A stretch of 6,688 nucleotides of DNA from the NCBI GenBank assembly GCA_017501865.1, contig JAFVWD010000046.1, positions 1 through 6,688 on the forward strand, read 5' to 3'. A program made the position numbers and the translations under genes. The stretch is from Clostridia bacterium (GTDB taxonomy: Bacteria; Bacillota; Clostridia; Oscillospirales; Acutalibacteraceae). Positions 1-5,155 of this stretch are shown here, piece by piece (within the stretch, counting starts at the first letter, position 1; each line of letters opens with the position of its first letter). The notes beneath the pieces are model-generated. The model was not told the origin of the DNA, ran no database searches, and saw nothing but the letters and a program-made list of their open reading frames with translations.

Positions 1-50
1 GCCGAACACCTTATGTACACAAAATGATGTTATGTACTTGAGACACAAAT
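1..50. other. Gene-free left edge with a short direct repeat
   Basis: No coding region or RNA is visible here. The octamer TTATGTAC occurs twice, at 11-18 and 30-37, a spacing of 19 bp. The stretch lies just beyond the terminator of the tRNA-Arg gene. It may be the flank of a neighbouring gene or element outside the window. Too little is present to decide. Confidence 0.4.
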
Positions 51-83
51 GAAAAACCGACAAGTCGAAACTTGTCGGTTTTT
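51..83 (-). terminator. Rho-independent terminator of tRNA-Arg
   Basis: An inverted repeat pairs 52-65 with 70-83, a 14-bp stem of five A-T pairs around ACCGACAAG-type sequence with a 4-nt loop. On the minus strand the hairpin runs into a T tract (complement of 52-56). It starts directly at the encoded CCA of tRNA-Arg, so transcript release and 3' maturation are tightly packed. The symmetry gives a T tract on the plus strand too, but no plus-strand gene enters from the left within the window. Confidence 0.88.
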
Positions 84-159
84 GGCCTGCCCAAAGGGAT
101 TCGAACCCCCGTTCTTCAGAATCGGAATCTGCTGCGTTATCCAGCTGCGCCATGGGCAG
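83..159 (-). tRNA. tRNA-Arg (anticodon CCG)
   Basis: This decodes the arginine codon CGG. Read on the minus strand, it folds as a full cloverleaf. The acceptor stem CTGCCCA pairs perfectly with TGGGCAG. The D arm contains AGCTGGATA, the anticodon loop is TTCCGAT with CCG at positions 34-36, and the T loop is TTCGAAT closed by G-C pairs. The discriminator base is G, followed by an encoded CCA (complement of 83-85). Two weak spots are visible: a C-A opposition at 13-22 in the D stem and a G-A opposition at 27-43 at the top of the anticodon stem. It lies 56 bp downstream of tRNA-Gln on the same strand, with a terminator between them. It is therefore expressed either by read-through or from its own weak promoter. 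Confidence 0.95.
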
Positions 160-161
160 AT

Positions 162-172
162 ATTATATTATA
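162..172 (-). promoter_or_regulatory. Possible -10 element for tRNA-Arg
   Basis: On the minus strand two overlapping TATAAT hexamers lie just upstream of tRNA-Arg, at 167-172 and 162-167. The outer one is placed so that transcription would begin at or next to the mature tRNA 5' end at 159. No good -35 hexamer sits 16-18 bp further up; the nearest TTGAGA is 21 bp away, inside the preceding terminator hairpin. This may be a weak promoter or chance in AT-rich sequence. Confidence 0.35.
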
Positions 173-183
173 TTTACTAAAAG

Positions 184-211
184 AAAAATCCATTCTCAAA
201 CGAGAACGGAT
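184..211 (-). terminator. Rho-independent terminator of tRNA-Gln
   Basis: Positions 188-197 pair with 202-211 in a 10-bp stem with a 4-nt loop. The single non-Watson-Crick position is a G-U pair when read as minus-strand RNA. A T tract (complement of 184-188) follows. The hairpin begins 4 nt after the CCA of tRNA-Gln and separates the two tRNA genes. Confidence 0.85.
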
Positions 212-215
212 TTTT

Positions 216-289
216 TGGCAGCGGGATAGGGATTCGAACCCCAACAAACAGAGTCAGAGTCTGCCGTGCTACCGTTACACAATCCCGCT
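216..289 (-). tRNA. tRNA-Gln (anticodon CTG)
   Basis: This decodes the glutamine codon CAG. On the minus strand the acceptor stem AGCGGGA pairs with TCCCGCT. The D arm is GTGT-AACGGTA-GCAC, the anticodon stem GCAGA pairs with TCTGT apart from the outermost G-U, and the loop CTCTGAC carries CTG at 34-36. The T arm TGGGG-TTCGAAT-CCCTA is standard. G73 is followed by an encoded CCA (complement of 216-218). The gene starts about five bases downstream of the expected start site of a consensus promoter. Confidence 0.96.
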
Positions 290-300
290 AAGACTTGATT

Positions 301-329
301 ATTATACCTTCAGAAATTGATTTTGTCAA
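301..329 (-). promoter_or_regulatory. Consensus SigA promoter for the tRNA genes
   Basis: Read on the minus strand, a perfect TTGACA (complement of 324-329) and a perfect TATAAT (complement of 301-306) are separated by exactly 17 bp. The expected start is near 294, five bases before the 5' end of tRNA-Gln. A double-consensus promoter fits a stable-RNA gene. Any read-through of the 184-211 hairpin would also serve tRNA-Arg. Confidence 0.93.
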
Positions 330-411
330 GAGAAAAATCACATATATTACAAAAAATTTTTTTCTCCGCCTAAAATCTTACGAAATCTTAAGATACGGTA
401 TTGTAATTTTA

Positions 412-420
412 TGATATAAT
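412..420 (+). promoter_or_regulatory. Extended -10 promoter of the 441-920 gene
   Basis: TGATATAAT is a perfect extended -10 element (TGnTATAAT). No recognisable -35 hexamer lies 17 bp upstream, as is common for extended -10 promoters. Transcription would start near 427, giving a leader of only about 14 nt that contains the Shine-Dalgarno GGGTGAT at 431-437. A tandem repeat of AAATCTTA lies just upstream, at 373-380 and 383-390. Confidence 0.7.
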
Positions 421-440
421 AAAGCCGAAAGGGTGATATT

Positions 441-920
441 ATGTTTAAAAATCCTAAAACAATGCTTATTCTCTTTGTATTGGCTGTTATCGCGATTTTT
501 GCCTTGTTCCCTACCTTTGGTAACAATATAGATATAAAGGACACAAACGGTCCTGAAAACTATTCTTTGTGTAAATTAACCGATGAGGATATTATTGAAG
601 GAATTGACGGAGATATCATAGAATCTACACAAGAAGGCTCCGATACACATTTTTTTACAGGCAGGCTTTTCTCCGGGGCAGAAGCTATTTATAATTTTGA
701 AAACCCCGATAAAAGCTATACAATAAATCTTTCTAAAATCAGCGTGACAGAAGGAAATTTACGAATTGTTGTAGTTGTTGACAACAAAATAGTTTATGAC
801 TTTGAACCAAACAAGCCTTCGCAAAGCTACACTGTTTCAGGATTCACAGATAATGCCTCGCTAAGGGTTGCGGGCGAAAGTGCTGTTTTCGATTTGAAAT
901 TTGAAATAGAAAACTCATAA
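441..920 (+). CDS. Signal-anchored extracytoplasmic protein of unknown function
   Basis: I do not recognise this 159-residue protein. A short basic head (MFKNPK) precedes a hydrophobic stretch at about residues 8-25, which reads as an uncleaved membrane anchor or a signal peptide. There is no lipobox cysteine. The rest is acidic and alternates short hydrophobic and polar runs, as in a beta-sandwich. The C-terminal half contains NLRIVVVVDNKIVYDF (about residues 106-121) and a final LRVAGESAVFDLKFEI segment. From memory this pattern resembles small exported proteins of gut Clostridia that scaffold a ligand- or wall-binding fold; that is an inference. The ATG is supported by GGGTGAT five bases upstream and by the extended -10 promoter. 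It is monocistronic, since a clear terminator follows. Confidence 0.8.
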   Translation: MFKNPKTMLILFVLAVIAIFALFPTFGNNIDIKDTNGPENYSLCKLTDEDIIEGIDGDIIESTQEGSDTHFFTGRLFSGAEAIYNFENPDKSYTINLSKISVTEGNLRIVVVVDNKIVYDFEPNKPSQSYTVSGFTDNASLRVAGESAVFDLKFEIENS

Positions 921-936
921 TGAAACACAATTTCTG

Positions 937-964
937 CTCCGGGATTCCCGGAGTTTTATTTTTC
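937..964 (+). terminator. Rho-independent terminator after the 441-920 gene
   Basis: CTCCGGG (937-943) pairs with CCCGGAG (947-953) around a 3-nt ATT loop, a GC-rich 7-bp stem. It is followed by TTTTATTTTT at 954-963. It lies 16 bp after the stop codon and insulates the unknown-function gene from the flavoprotein gene. Confidence 0.9.
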
Positions 965-973
965 TTCTGATTA

Positions 974-982
974 TGCTATAAT
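974..982 (+). promoter_or_regulatory. Extended -10 promoter of the flavoprotein gene
   Basis: TGCTATAAT matches the extended -10 consensus, again without an obvious -35 hexamer. The expected start is near 989, giving a leader of about 19 nt with GGTGAT at 999-1003 region ahead of the ATG at 1008. The architecture copies that of the 441-920 gene. Confidence 0.65.
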
Positions 983-1007
983 ATTAAAAAAACGAGTGGT
1001 GATATTG

Positions 1008-1482
1008 ATGTTCAGAGAATTAGCAAGAAAAAACAAAGCCCTCTCAAAAAACGAGTGCATAAAAATTCTTAAAGAAGAAAAACGCGGAGTTTTGTCTGTC
1101 AATGGTGAAAATGACTACCCTTATGGTATGCCTATGAACCACTTTTACTGTGAAGAAACTAAAAAAATTTATTTTCACTGCGGTAAAACAGGACACCGCC
1201 TTGACAGCTTGCAGGAATGCAATAAGGCTTCCTTCTGTGTTTACGACCAAGGTATAAAAGAAGATAATGACTGGGCATATACATTAAAAGTGTAATCATT
1301 TTCGGGAAAATCAAAGTTATAAATAATGAAGATATAATGAAAAAAATAATTACTGATTTTTGCCATAAATTTACAAATGACGAAGAATATATAAAGAGTG
1401 AAATAATAGCTATTTAAAGCAGACACTTCTTTTAGAATTAACACCTGAGCATATATGTGGTAAAATAGTCAAAGAAGCGTAA
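1008..1482 (+). pseudogene. NimA/PNPOx-like flavin split-barrel protein, two frameshifts
   Basis: The intact product would be a pyridoxamine-phosphate-oxidase-like flavoprotein of about 158 residues, the usual family length. The family includes NimA-type nitroimidazole reductases. Recognisable segments are ECIKILKEEKRGVLSV, YPYGMPMNHFY, KKIYFHCGKTGHRLD and ASFCVYD. The first frame stops at 1293-1295. Family-like sequence resumes in the next frame from 1289 (SVIIFGKIKVI to FTNDEEYIKSEIIAI), stops at 1415-1417, and resumes in the third frame from 1414 (LKQTLLLELTPEHICGKIVKEA) to a stop at 1480-1482. Adding one A to the run at 1286-1289 and one T to the run at 1413-1415 restores one continuous protein. 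Start choice: a GTG at 996 is in frame, but the ATG at 1008 follows GGTGAT and fits the family N-terminus. The substrate is unknown. It is either a recently decayed gene or a product of homopolymer sequencing errors. Confidence 0.88.
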
Positions 1483-1489
1483 CTGCTTG

Positions 1490-1518
1490 TTGATAGAAAA
1501 AATAATTTATAGTATAAT
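1490..1518 (+). promoter_or_regulatory. SigA promoter of the phosphate transport operon
   Basis: TTGATA (1490-1495) and TATAAT (1513-1518) are separated by 17 bp, close to consensus. The expected start is near 1525, giving a 25-nt leader with a strong Shine-Dalgarno GGAGGTG at 1539-1545. I see no convincing PhoP-box repeat around it, so phosphate control cannot be shown from the sequence. Confidence 0.85.
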
Positions 1519-1549
1519 TAATTAAGTTACTATTTCACGGAGGTGTGCT

Positions 1550-2209
1550 ATGTTTAATCACAAAACAAAAAACAATCCCGTTCATATGCTTATTATGGAA
1601 CAGATAAACGATGTTGAGAATTGTCTTATTCAGTTTGAGAGCTTTATAAGAGCCTCTTCTGCACAAGATGTCTCTTTCGATTCTCTTAACACCTTGGCGA
1701 AAGGGATAATTGAAGCTGAAGCTGTTGCAGATGTTTCACTCAGAAAAATGATTGATTCATTAAGCGGAAGCTCATTCCTGACTGCAACAAGACAAGATTT
1801 AATTTCAATTGCGACGGGTTGTGATGCCGTTGCAAACAAATGTGAAAACTATGCAAAAATGTCGGTTGTTCAGAATTTCGTTTTCCCTGATGAATACAAT
1901 GAGGATTTACTCAGAATTGTATCAATAAGCCGCAAACAATTTGATGTGCTGAGAAAAAGCATAAGTCTTCTTTTTTCGGACTTTGGCGGACTTTTAAAAG
2001 ACCATTCAATTCTCGATGAAATAAGAAAATATGAAACTGAGATTGACAAAATCGAAGAAAGCCTTTACGAAAGAATTTTCAAAATGGATATTTCCTTACC
2101 CGAAAAAATGCAAATGTCTGATTTCGCAGATAAAATCGCCGACATTTCAGATATTATAGAAAATTTAGCGGATAAAATTCAGATAATGTTAGTTACAAGA
2201 AAGGCTTGA
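1550..2209 (+). CDS. DUF47 (PhoU-like) accessory protein of the PiT transporter
   Basis: This 219-residue, all-helical cytoplasmic protein belongs to the DUF47/PhoU_div family, whose genes usually sit next to pit genes and are thought to regulate the permease. Family hallmarks are the ExxxD metal-site type motif EAVAD (residues 57-61), FLTATRQD (76-83, the F-x-T-x-x-R-x-D element) followed by a helix rich in D and N, and in the C-terminal half YETEIDKIEESLYE plus DISDIIENLAD with a second ExxxD (204-208). The length matches the family. The ATG is set by GGAGGTG a few bases upstream and by the near-consensus promoter. It is the first gene of a two-gene operon; the transporter starts 4 bp after its stop. 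The name follows from the family and from this linkage; its biochemical action is not settled. Confidence 0.92.
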   Translation: MFNHKTKNNPVHMLIMEQINDVENCLIQFESFIRASSAQDVSFDSLNTLAKGIIEAEAVADVSLRKMIDSLSGSSFLTATRQDLISIATGCDAVANKCENYAKMSVVQNFVFPDEYNEDLLRIVSISRKQFDVLRKSISLLFSDFGGLLKDHSILDEIRKYETEIDKIEESLYERIFKMDISLPEKMQMSDFADKIADISDIIENLADKIQIMLVTRKA

Positions 2210-2213
2210 TTTT

Positions 2214-3287
2214 ATGATATACCTTTTGCTCTTTGCAGGGTTATTTATGGGTTGGTCGTTGGGAACTAACGATGCCGCTAATGCATTTGGTACTGCAGTT
2301 GCAACAAATGTAGTAAAATACAGAACAGCAGTTATTATAATAGCATTACTCGTTGTTGCAGGTGCATTCATAGGTGGTTCAAATAATATCGACAAGGTTG
2401 CAGAGCTTTCTACAAGTAATGAAGTAATCGCTTCAGAATCACAGGTTTCAGAAGCCATAGAAAACAACACAGTCGAAACTTTGCGACTAAAAACTGCAAT
2501 AAAAGCAGCGATTATTTTCACCTGTGCAGGCCTTACCGTTTTTATAATGAGCTATTTAAAATTCCCTGTTTCTGCTAATCAATCAATAACAGGTGCCATA
2601 ATTGGATGGGGACTTTTTTATGCAGATTATGCCAACCCCGAAATACTCGCAATAAATCTTCCTCAGATCGGAAAATTTGCTTCCACCTGGATACTCAATC
2701 CTTTGGGTGCCGGTTTAATATCTTATATTTTAGTCTGGATATTTCATAAGTTTGTAGAAGAAAAGTTTTCTTCGTTAAGCCATTATGATAAAATAGTTAA
2801 AACAGGTTATTTATTCGCCGGTGCATTTGCTTCATACAGCATAGGTACCAACTCGTCTGCAAATGTTACTGCGCTTTATTATGATGCAGCATTTAACAAA
2901 ACCGGTGTTGCCGCTAATTTACTTACAGATGCACGTGTAGCAGCCACTATTGGTGGTGTAGCGATTGCTTTAGGCGTTCTTACTTACTCGAAACGCGTTA
3001 TGATGACTGTTGGCAGCAGTATTGCCGATATCAGCCAGATTGACGGCTTTCTTGTAATTATTGCAATGGCACTTACTGTTGTTATAATGGGTAAATGGAT
3101 GGGAATCCCGGTTTCTACCTCTCAGGCAGTTGTGGGTGCTGTACTTGGTGCAGGACTTACACGCGGCAAGGAAAATGTTCATTTAGGTGTATTTAAAAAT
3201 ATTGCAATTGCCTGGGTAAGCTCCCCTACTGTCGCAGGGTTACTCGCATATATAGTTGCCTTAGCAACGCAAAAATACTTTGCATAA
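2214..3287 (+). CDS. PiT-family inorganic phosphate transporter
   Basis: This is an integral membrane permease of 357 residues with many hydrophobic helices. It moves inorganic phosphate with a coupling cation. The PiT fold is an inverted duplication. The first half carries the signature GTNDAANA (residues 17-24) and FPVSANQSITGAIIG; the second half carries GTNSSANV (211-218) and IPVSTSQAVVGAVLG. A soluble polar loop at about residues 56-92 separates early helices. The second signature lacks the Asp found in the canonical GANDVANA repeat (Ser214 here), and both PVSxxH elements have Gln instead of His, so this may be a distinct subclade or have altered coupling. The SD GAAAGG (2199-2204) lies inside the end of the DUF47 gene, indicating a coupled operon. 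A terminator follows. Another anion substrate, as in the sulfate-carrying PiT relatives, is possible but less likely given the DUF47 partner. Confidence 0.92.
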   Translation: MIYLLLFAGLFMGWSLGTNDAANAFGTAVATNVVKYRTAVIIIALLVVAGAFIGGSNNIDKVAELSTSNEVIASESQVSEAIENNTVETLRLKTAIKAAIIFTCAGLTVFIMSYLKFPVSANQSITGAIIGWGLFYADYANPEILAINLPQIGKFASTWILNPLGAGLISYILVWIFHKFVEEKFSSLSHYDKIVKTGYLFAGAFASYSIGTNSSANVTALYYDAAFNKTGVAANLLTDARVAATIGGVAIALGVLTYSKRVMMTVGSSIADISQIDGFLVIIAMALTVVIMGKWMGIPVSTSQAVVGAVLGAGLTRGKENVHLGVFKNIAIAWVSSPTVAGLLAYIVALATQKYFA

Positions 3288-3327
3288 TCAAGACTCATTT
3301 ATATTTAATATACTCATATTAAACAAT

Positions 3328-3355
3328 AAAAACCCGTAATCAATTACGGGTTTTT
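3328..3355. terminator. Bidirectional terminator between pit and bofA
   Basis: AAAAACCCGTAA (3328-3339) pairs with TTACGGGTTTTT (3344-3355) around a 4-nt loop. The plus strand ends in five Ts for the phosphate operon. The minus strand likewise ends in five Ts for the convergent bofA-like gene, whose stop lies 22 bp away. Confidence 0.92.
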
Positions 3356-3376
3356 GTTATTTACAACGGTTTTATG

Positions 3377-3625
3377 CTATAACACAAAGCTTTCCAACAT
3401 AAGCATAAGAATAACCCCCGGCACCGAAAAAACTGCCGACAATCCCAATGAAAGCCAATTAAGACTTAATGATACGGGCAAAAAATATGAAATGGCGCAC
3501 ACAGCACACACAGCACCAATTCCTCCAAAAGCACTGACTGCCAAAGCCTTAAAAAAATGCTTACTTATTTTAAAAACGAGTAATCCTGCCAGCAAACAAA
3601 AACCTGCAAAAATATATATTTCCAT
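3377..3625 (-). CDS. BofA-family pro-sigma-K processing inhibitor-like protein
   Basis: This 82-residue, almost wholly hydrophobic protein resembles BofA, the mother-cell membrane protein that in Bacillus holds the SpoIVFB protease inactive until pro-sigma-K should be cleaved. Two membrane helices are visible at about residues 3-20 and 27-49. They are followed by the diagnostic amphipathic C-terminal segment LNWLSLGLSAVFSVPGVILML (55-75) with the conserved PG at 69-70. The length is typical (B. subtilis BofA is close to 87). The start is supported by AGGTG (complement of 3634-3638) 8 bp upstream. In Bacillus the gene lies by recR; here it stands alone between pit and a small Cys-rich gene. 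Whether this organism makes spores or has SpoIVFB cannot be seen. The family call rests on the C-terminal motif, hydrophobicity and size. Confidence 0.78.
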   Translation of the reverse strand: MEIYIFAGFCLLAGLLVFKISKHFFKALAVSAFGGIGAVCAVCAISYFLPVSLSLNWLSLGLSAVFSVPGVILMLMLESFVL

Positions 3626-3673
3626 TACATCATCACCTGTTAATCATATGATGACGATTTTAACTATATGACG

Positions 3674-3702
3674 ATTATATTTCCGTAAAAATATGTTTTA
3701 TC
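3674..3702 (-). promoter_or_regulatory. Candidate promoter of the bofA-like gene
   Basis: On the minus strand TATAAT (complement of 3674-3679) has only a poor -35 match (GATAAA, complement of 3697-3702) 17 bp upstream. The leader would be about 43 nt. A repeated AATCGTCAT lies across this region. bofA is under sigma-E in Bacillus, but I could not fit a good sigma-E promoter (ATATT with CATACAnT at proper spacing). Confidence 0.3.
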
Positions 3703-3757
3703 ATCCCCAAAACGAGCATACTTATTAATAAGCAATAAATTTGAAAGGTTGATTTTT

Positions 3758-3961
3758 TTGGACAAACACTCGTTTTCATATGAACAATACTGTTCGGTAG
3801 TTAAAAAGAATATAATTATTCAGGAAACCTCTTATTATAACGGCAGAAAAAAGATACGCTGTCTCAACCATTTAAAATGCAAAAATGAATTGGGCGGTTG
3901 TCAGAACAGATTTATTATAAGAAAGCAAGAAAAGGCAGAAAATCATATTGAAAAAAAGTAA
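3758..3961 (+). CDS. Small Cys-rich basic protein, unknown function
   Basis: I do not recognise this 67-residue protein. The N-terminal part (FSYEQYCSVVKKNIIIQE) looks helical. It is followed by YYNGRKKIRC and a compact motif with Cys35, His38, Cys41 and Cys48 (C-x2-H-x2-C-x6-C), ending in GGCQNR and a charged tail. The four residues could bind zinc or a metal cluster, which would suit a small regulatory or RNA/DNA-contacting protein; that is inference. Start choice: TTG at 3758 lies 9 bp after GAAAGG (3743-3748), the same arrangement as the pit gene. A TTG at 3749 is in frame but abuts the SD. No good SigA promoter is visible upstream. The hemW promoter overlaps its last codons, so the two genes may be partly co-transcribed. 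Confidence 0.65.
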   Translation: MDKHSFSYEQYCSVVKKNIIIQETSYYNGRKKIRCLNHLKCKNELGGCQNRFIIRKQEKAENHIEKK

Positions 3962-3976
3962 CAGTAATAGTATAAT
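3948..3976 (+). promoter_or_regulatory. SigA promoter of hemW
   Basis: TTGAAA (3948-3953) and a perfect TATAAT (3971-3976) are spaced by 17 bp. The -35 hexamer lies within the final codons of the small Cys-rich gene. Transcription would start near 3983, right at the Shine-Dalgarno GGTGAT (3984-3989), so the leader would be only about 11 nt. Confidence 0.8.
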
Positions 3977-3993
3977 CACTTCTGGTGATGTTA

Positions 3994-5106
3994 ATGGGTG
4001 GTGTATATATCCATATTCCGTTTTGTAAGTCTAAGTGTCCTTATTGTGATTTTTATTCACTCAGACAAAATGAAACACAGAAAAAATTATACCTTGAAGC
4101 ACTTCTTGATGAAATTAAAACAAACAGAAGACTCGGGAACTTATTTGATAAAGTGAATTTTACGGCTGACACCATTTATCTTGGTGGAGGAACACCCTCT
4201 CTGCTTGACGGTACTGATATTTACAATATAATTACCGCAGTAAAAGAAAATTTCAACATATCTGAAAACGCAGAAATCACAGTTGAATGTAATCCTAATT
4301 CTGAAATTGAGAAGCTTATACCCTATTTTAAAAAATGTGGGGTTAACAGAATTTCTCTCGGTGTGCAATCTGCGGTGGATATTGAGCGAAAAAAGCTCGG
4401 CAGAAGCTCAGATAAAAAGCGAATTCTTGATATTATAACCACTCTGAAAGCTAACGGAATCTTTAATATATCTTTAGATATTATGTTGGGGATTCCTGAA
4501 CAAACCGTAAATTCACTTCGTGAATCTCTTGATTTTATAAAAGAGTGTTCAGTTACTCACGTAAGCGCATACATTCTGAATATTGAGAAAAACACACCAT
4601 TCTTTAATTTAAAAGATAAATTAAATCTTCCTGATGAAGATACCGTTTGTGATTTTTATGAATTTACAAGCAATTACTTACAAAAAAATGGCTTTACACA
4701 TTATGAAATTTCAAATTTCGCTTTACCCGGATTTGAAAGCAAACACAACACAAAATACTGGTTACTGGAGGACTATATAGGAATTGGCCCCTCCGCACAC
4801 TCATATTTCAACAAAAAACGATTTTTCTTTGAAAATGATTTAGAAAAATTTATAAATGGTGAAGAAGCTGTTTTTGATTGTGATGGTGGAGATTCAGACG
4901 AATATATTATGCTGCGTTTAAGACTTAAAGACGGTCTCAGCCTAAAAGAGCTTCAAAACACATATGGTGAAGAGGTGTTACAGAATATACTGAAAAAAGC
5001 ACCTATGCTGAAACAACAAGGTTTTATTAATTTCACTACGGACAAAATCTCGCTTACTGAAAAGGGATTTTTAATTTCAAATTCTATTATTTCTCAATTG
5101 ATATAA
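3994..5106 (+). CDS. hemW: HemW, radical SAM haem chaperone (HemN-like)
   Basis: This 370-residue cytoplasmic radical SAM protein of the HemN/HemW family is now regarded as a haem-binding chaperone that delivers haem to enzymes, not a coproporphyrinogen oxidase. The [4Fe-4S] motif CKSKCPYC (Cys11, 15, 18) is followed by DF, not by the fourth Cys of true HemN. Then come GGGTPS (64-69, SAM binding), VECNP (97-101), GVNRISLGVQS (116-126), LDIMLGIPEQ (161-170), HYEISNF (236-242) and IGIGPSAHSY (262-271). A C-terminal HemW domain begins at about residue 300 (DEYIMLRLRLKDGLSL). The length is normal. Start: GTG at 3985 and ATG at 3988 are in frame but overlap the SD GGTGAT; the ATG at 3994 has correct spacing and leads directly into GGVYIHIPF. 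Older databases label such genes oxygen-independent coproporphyrinogen III oxidase; the residues favour HemW. Confidence 0.95.
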   Translation: MGGVYIHIPFCKSKCPYCDFYSLRQNETQKKLYLEALLDEIKTNRRLGNLFDKVNFTADTIYLGGGTPSLLDGTDIYNIITAVKENFNISENAEITVECNPNSEIEKLIPYFKKCGVNRISLGVQSAVDIERKKLGRSSDKKRILDIITTLKANGIFNISLDIMLGIPEQTVNSLRESLDFIKECSVTHVSAYILNIEKNTPFFNLKDKLNLPDEDTVCDFYEFTSNYLQKNGFTHYEISNFALPGFESKHNTKYWLLEDYIGIGPSAHSYFNKKRFFFENDLEKFINGEEAVFDCDGGDSDEYIMLRLRLKDGLSLKELQNTYGEEVLQNILKKAPMLKQQGFINFTTDKISLTEKGFLISNSIISQLI

Positions 5107-5155
5107 CAAATATTTGTAGGTAGACAATAAATAAAAACATACTGATAATATTAAA

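Noticed and set aside
72..320. An open plus-strand frame of 82 codons
   Set aside because: It lies antisense to the two tRNA genes and their terminators; its peptide is the typical false translation of tRNA sequence.
1284..1417. Programmed ribosomal frameshifting in the flavoprotein gene
   Set aside because: Two independent shifts at short A and T runs, with no slippery heptamer plus structure that I can see, fit deletions or sequencing errors better.
2189..2521. Minus-strand open frame of 110 codons over the start of pit
   Set aside because: It is a shadow of the DUF47/pit junction with no SD, and the plus-strand genes are well supported.
3354..3671. A plus-strand open frame of 105 codons
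   Set aside because: It is antisense to the bofA-like gene, begins inside the terminator and has no SD; the minus frame gives a recognisable membrane protein.
3994..5106. Annotation as coproporphyrinogen III oxidase HemN
   Set aside because: The cluster motif is C-x3-C-x2-C followed by DF, without the fourth Cys of HemN, and the protein is shorter, as in HemW.
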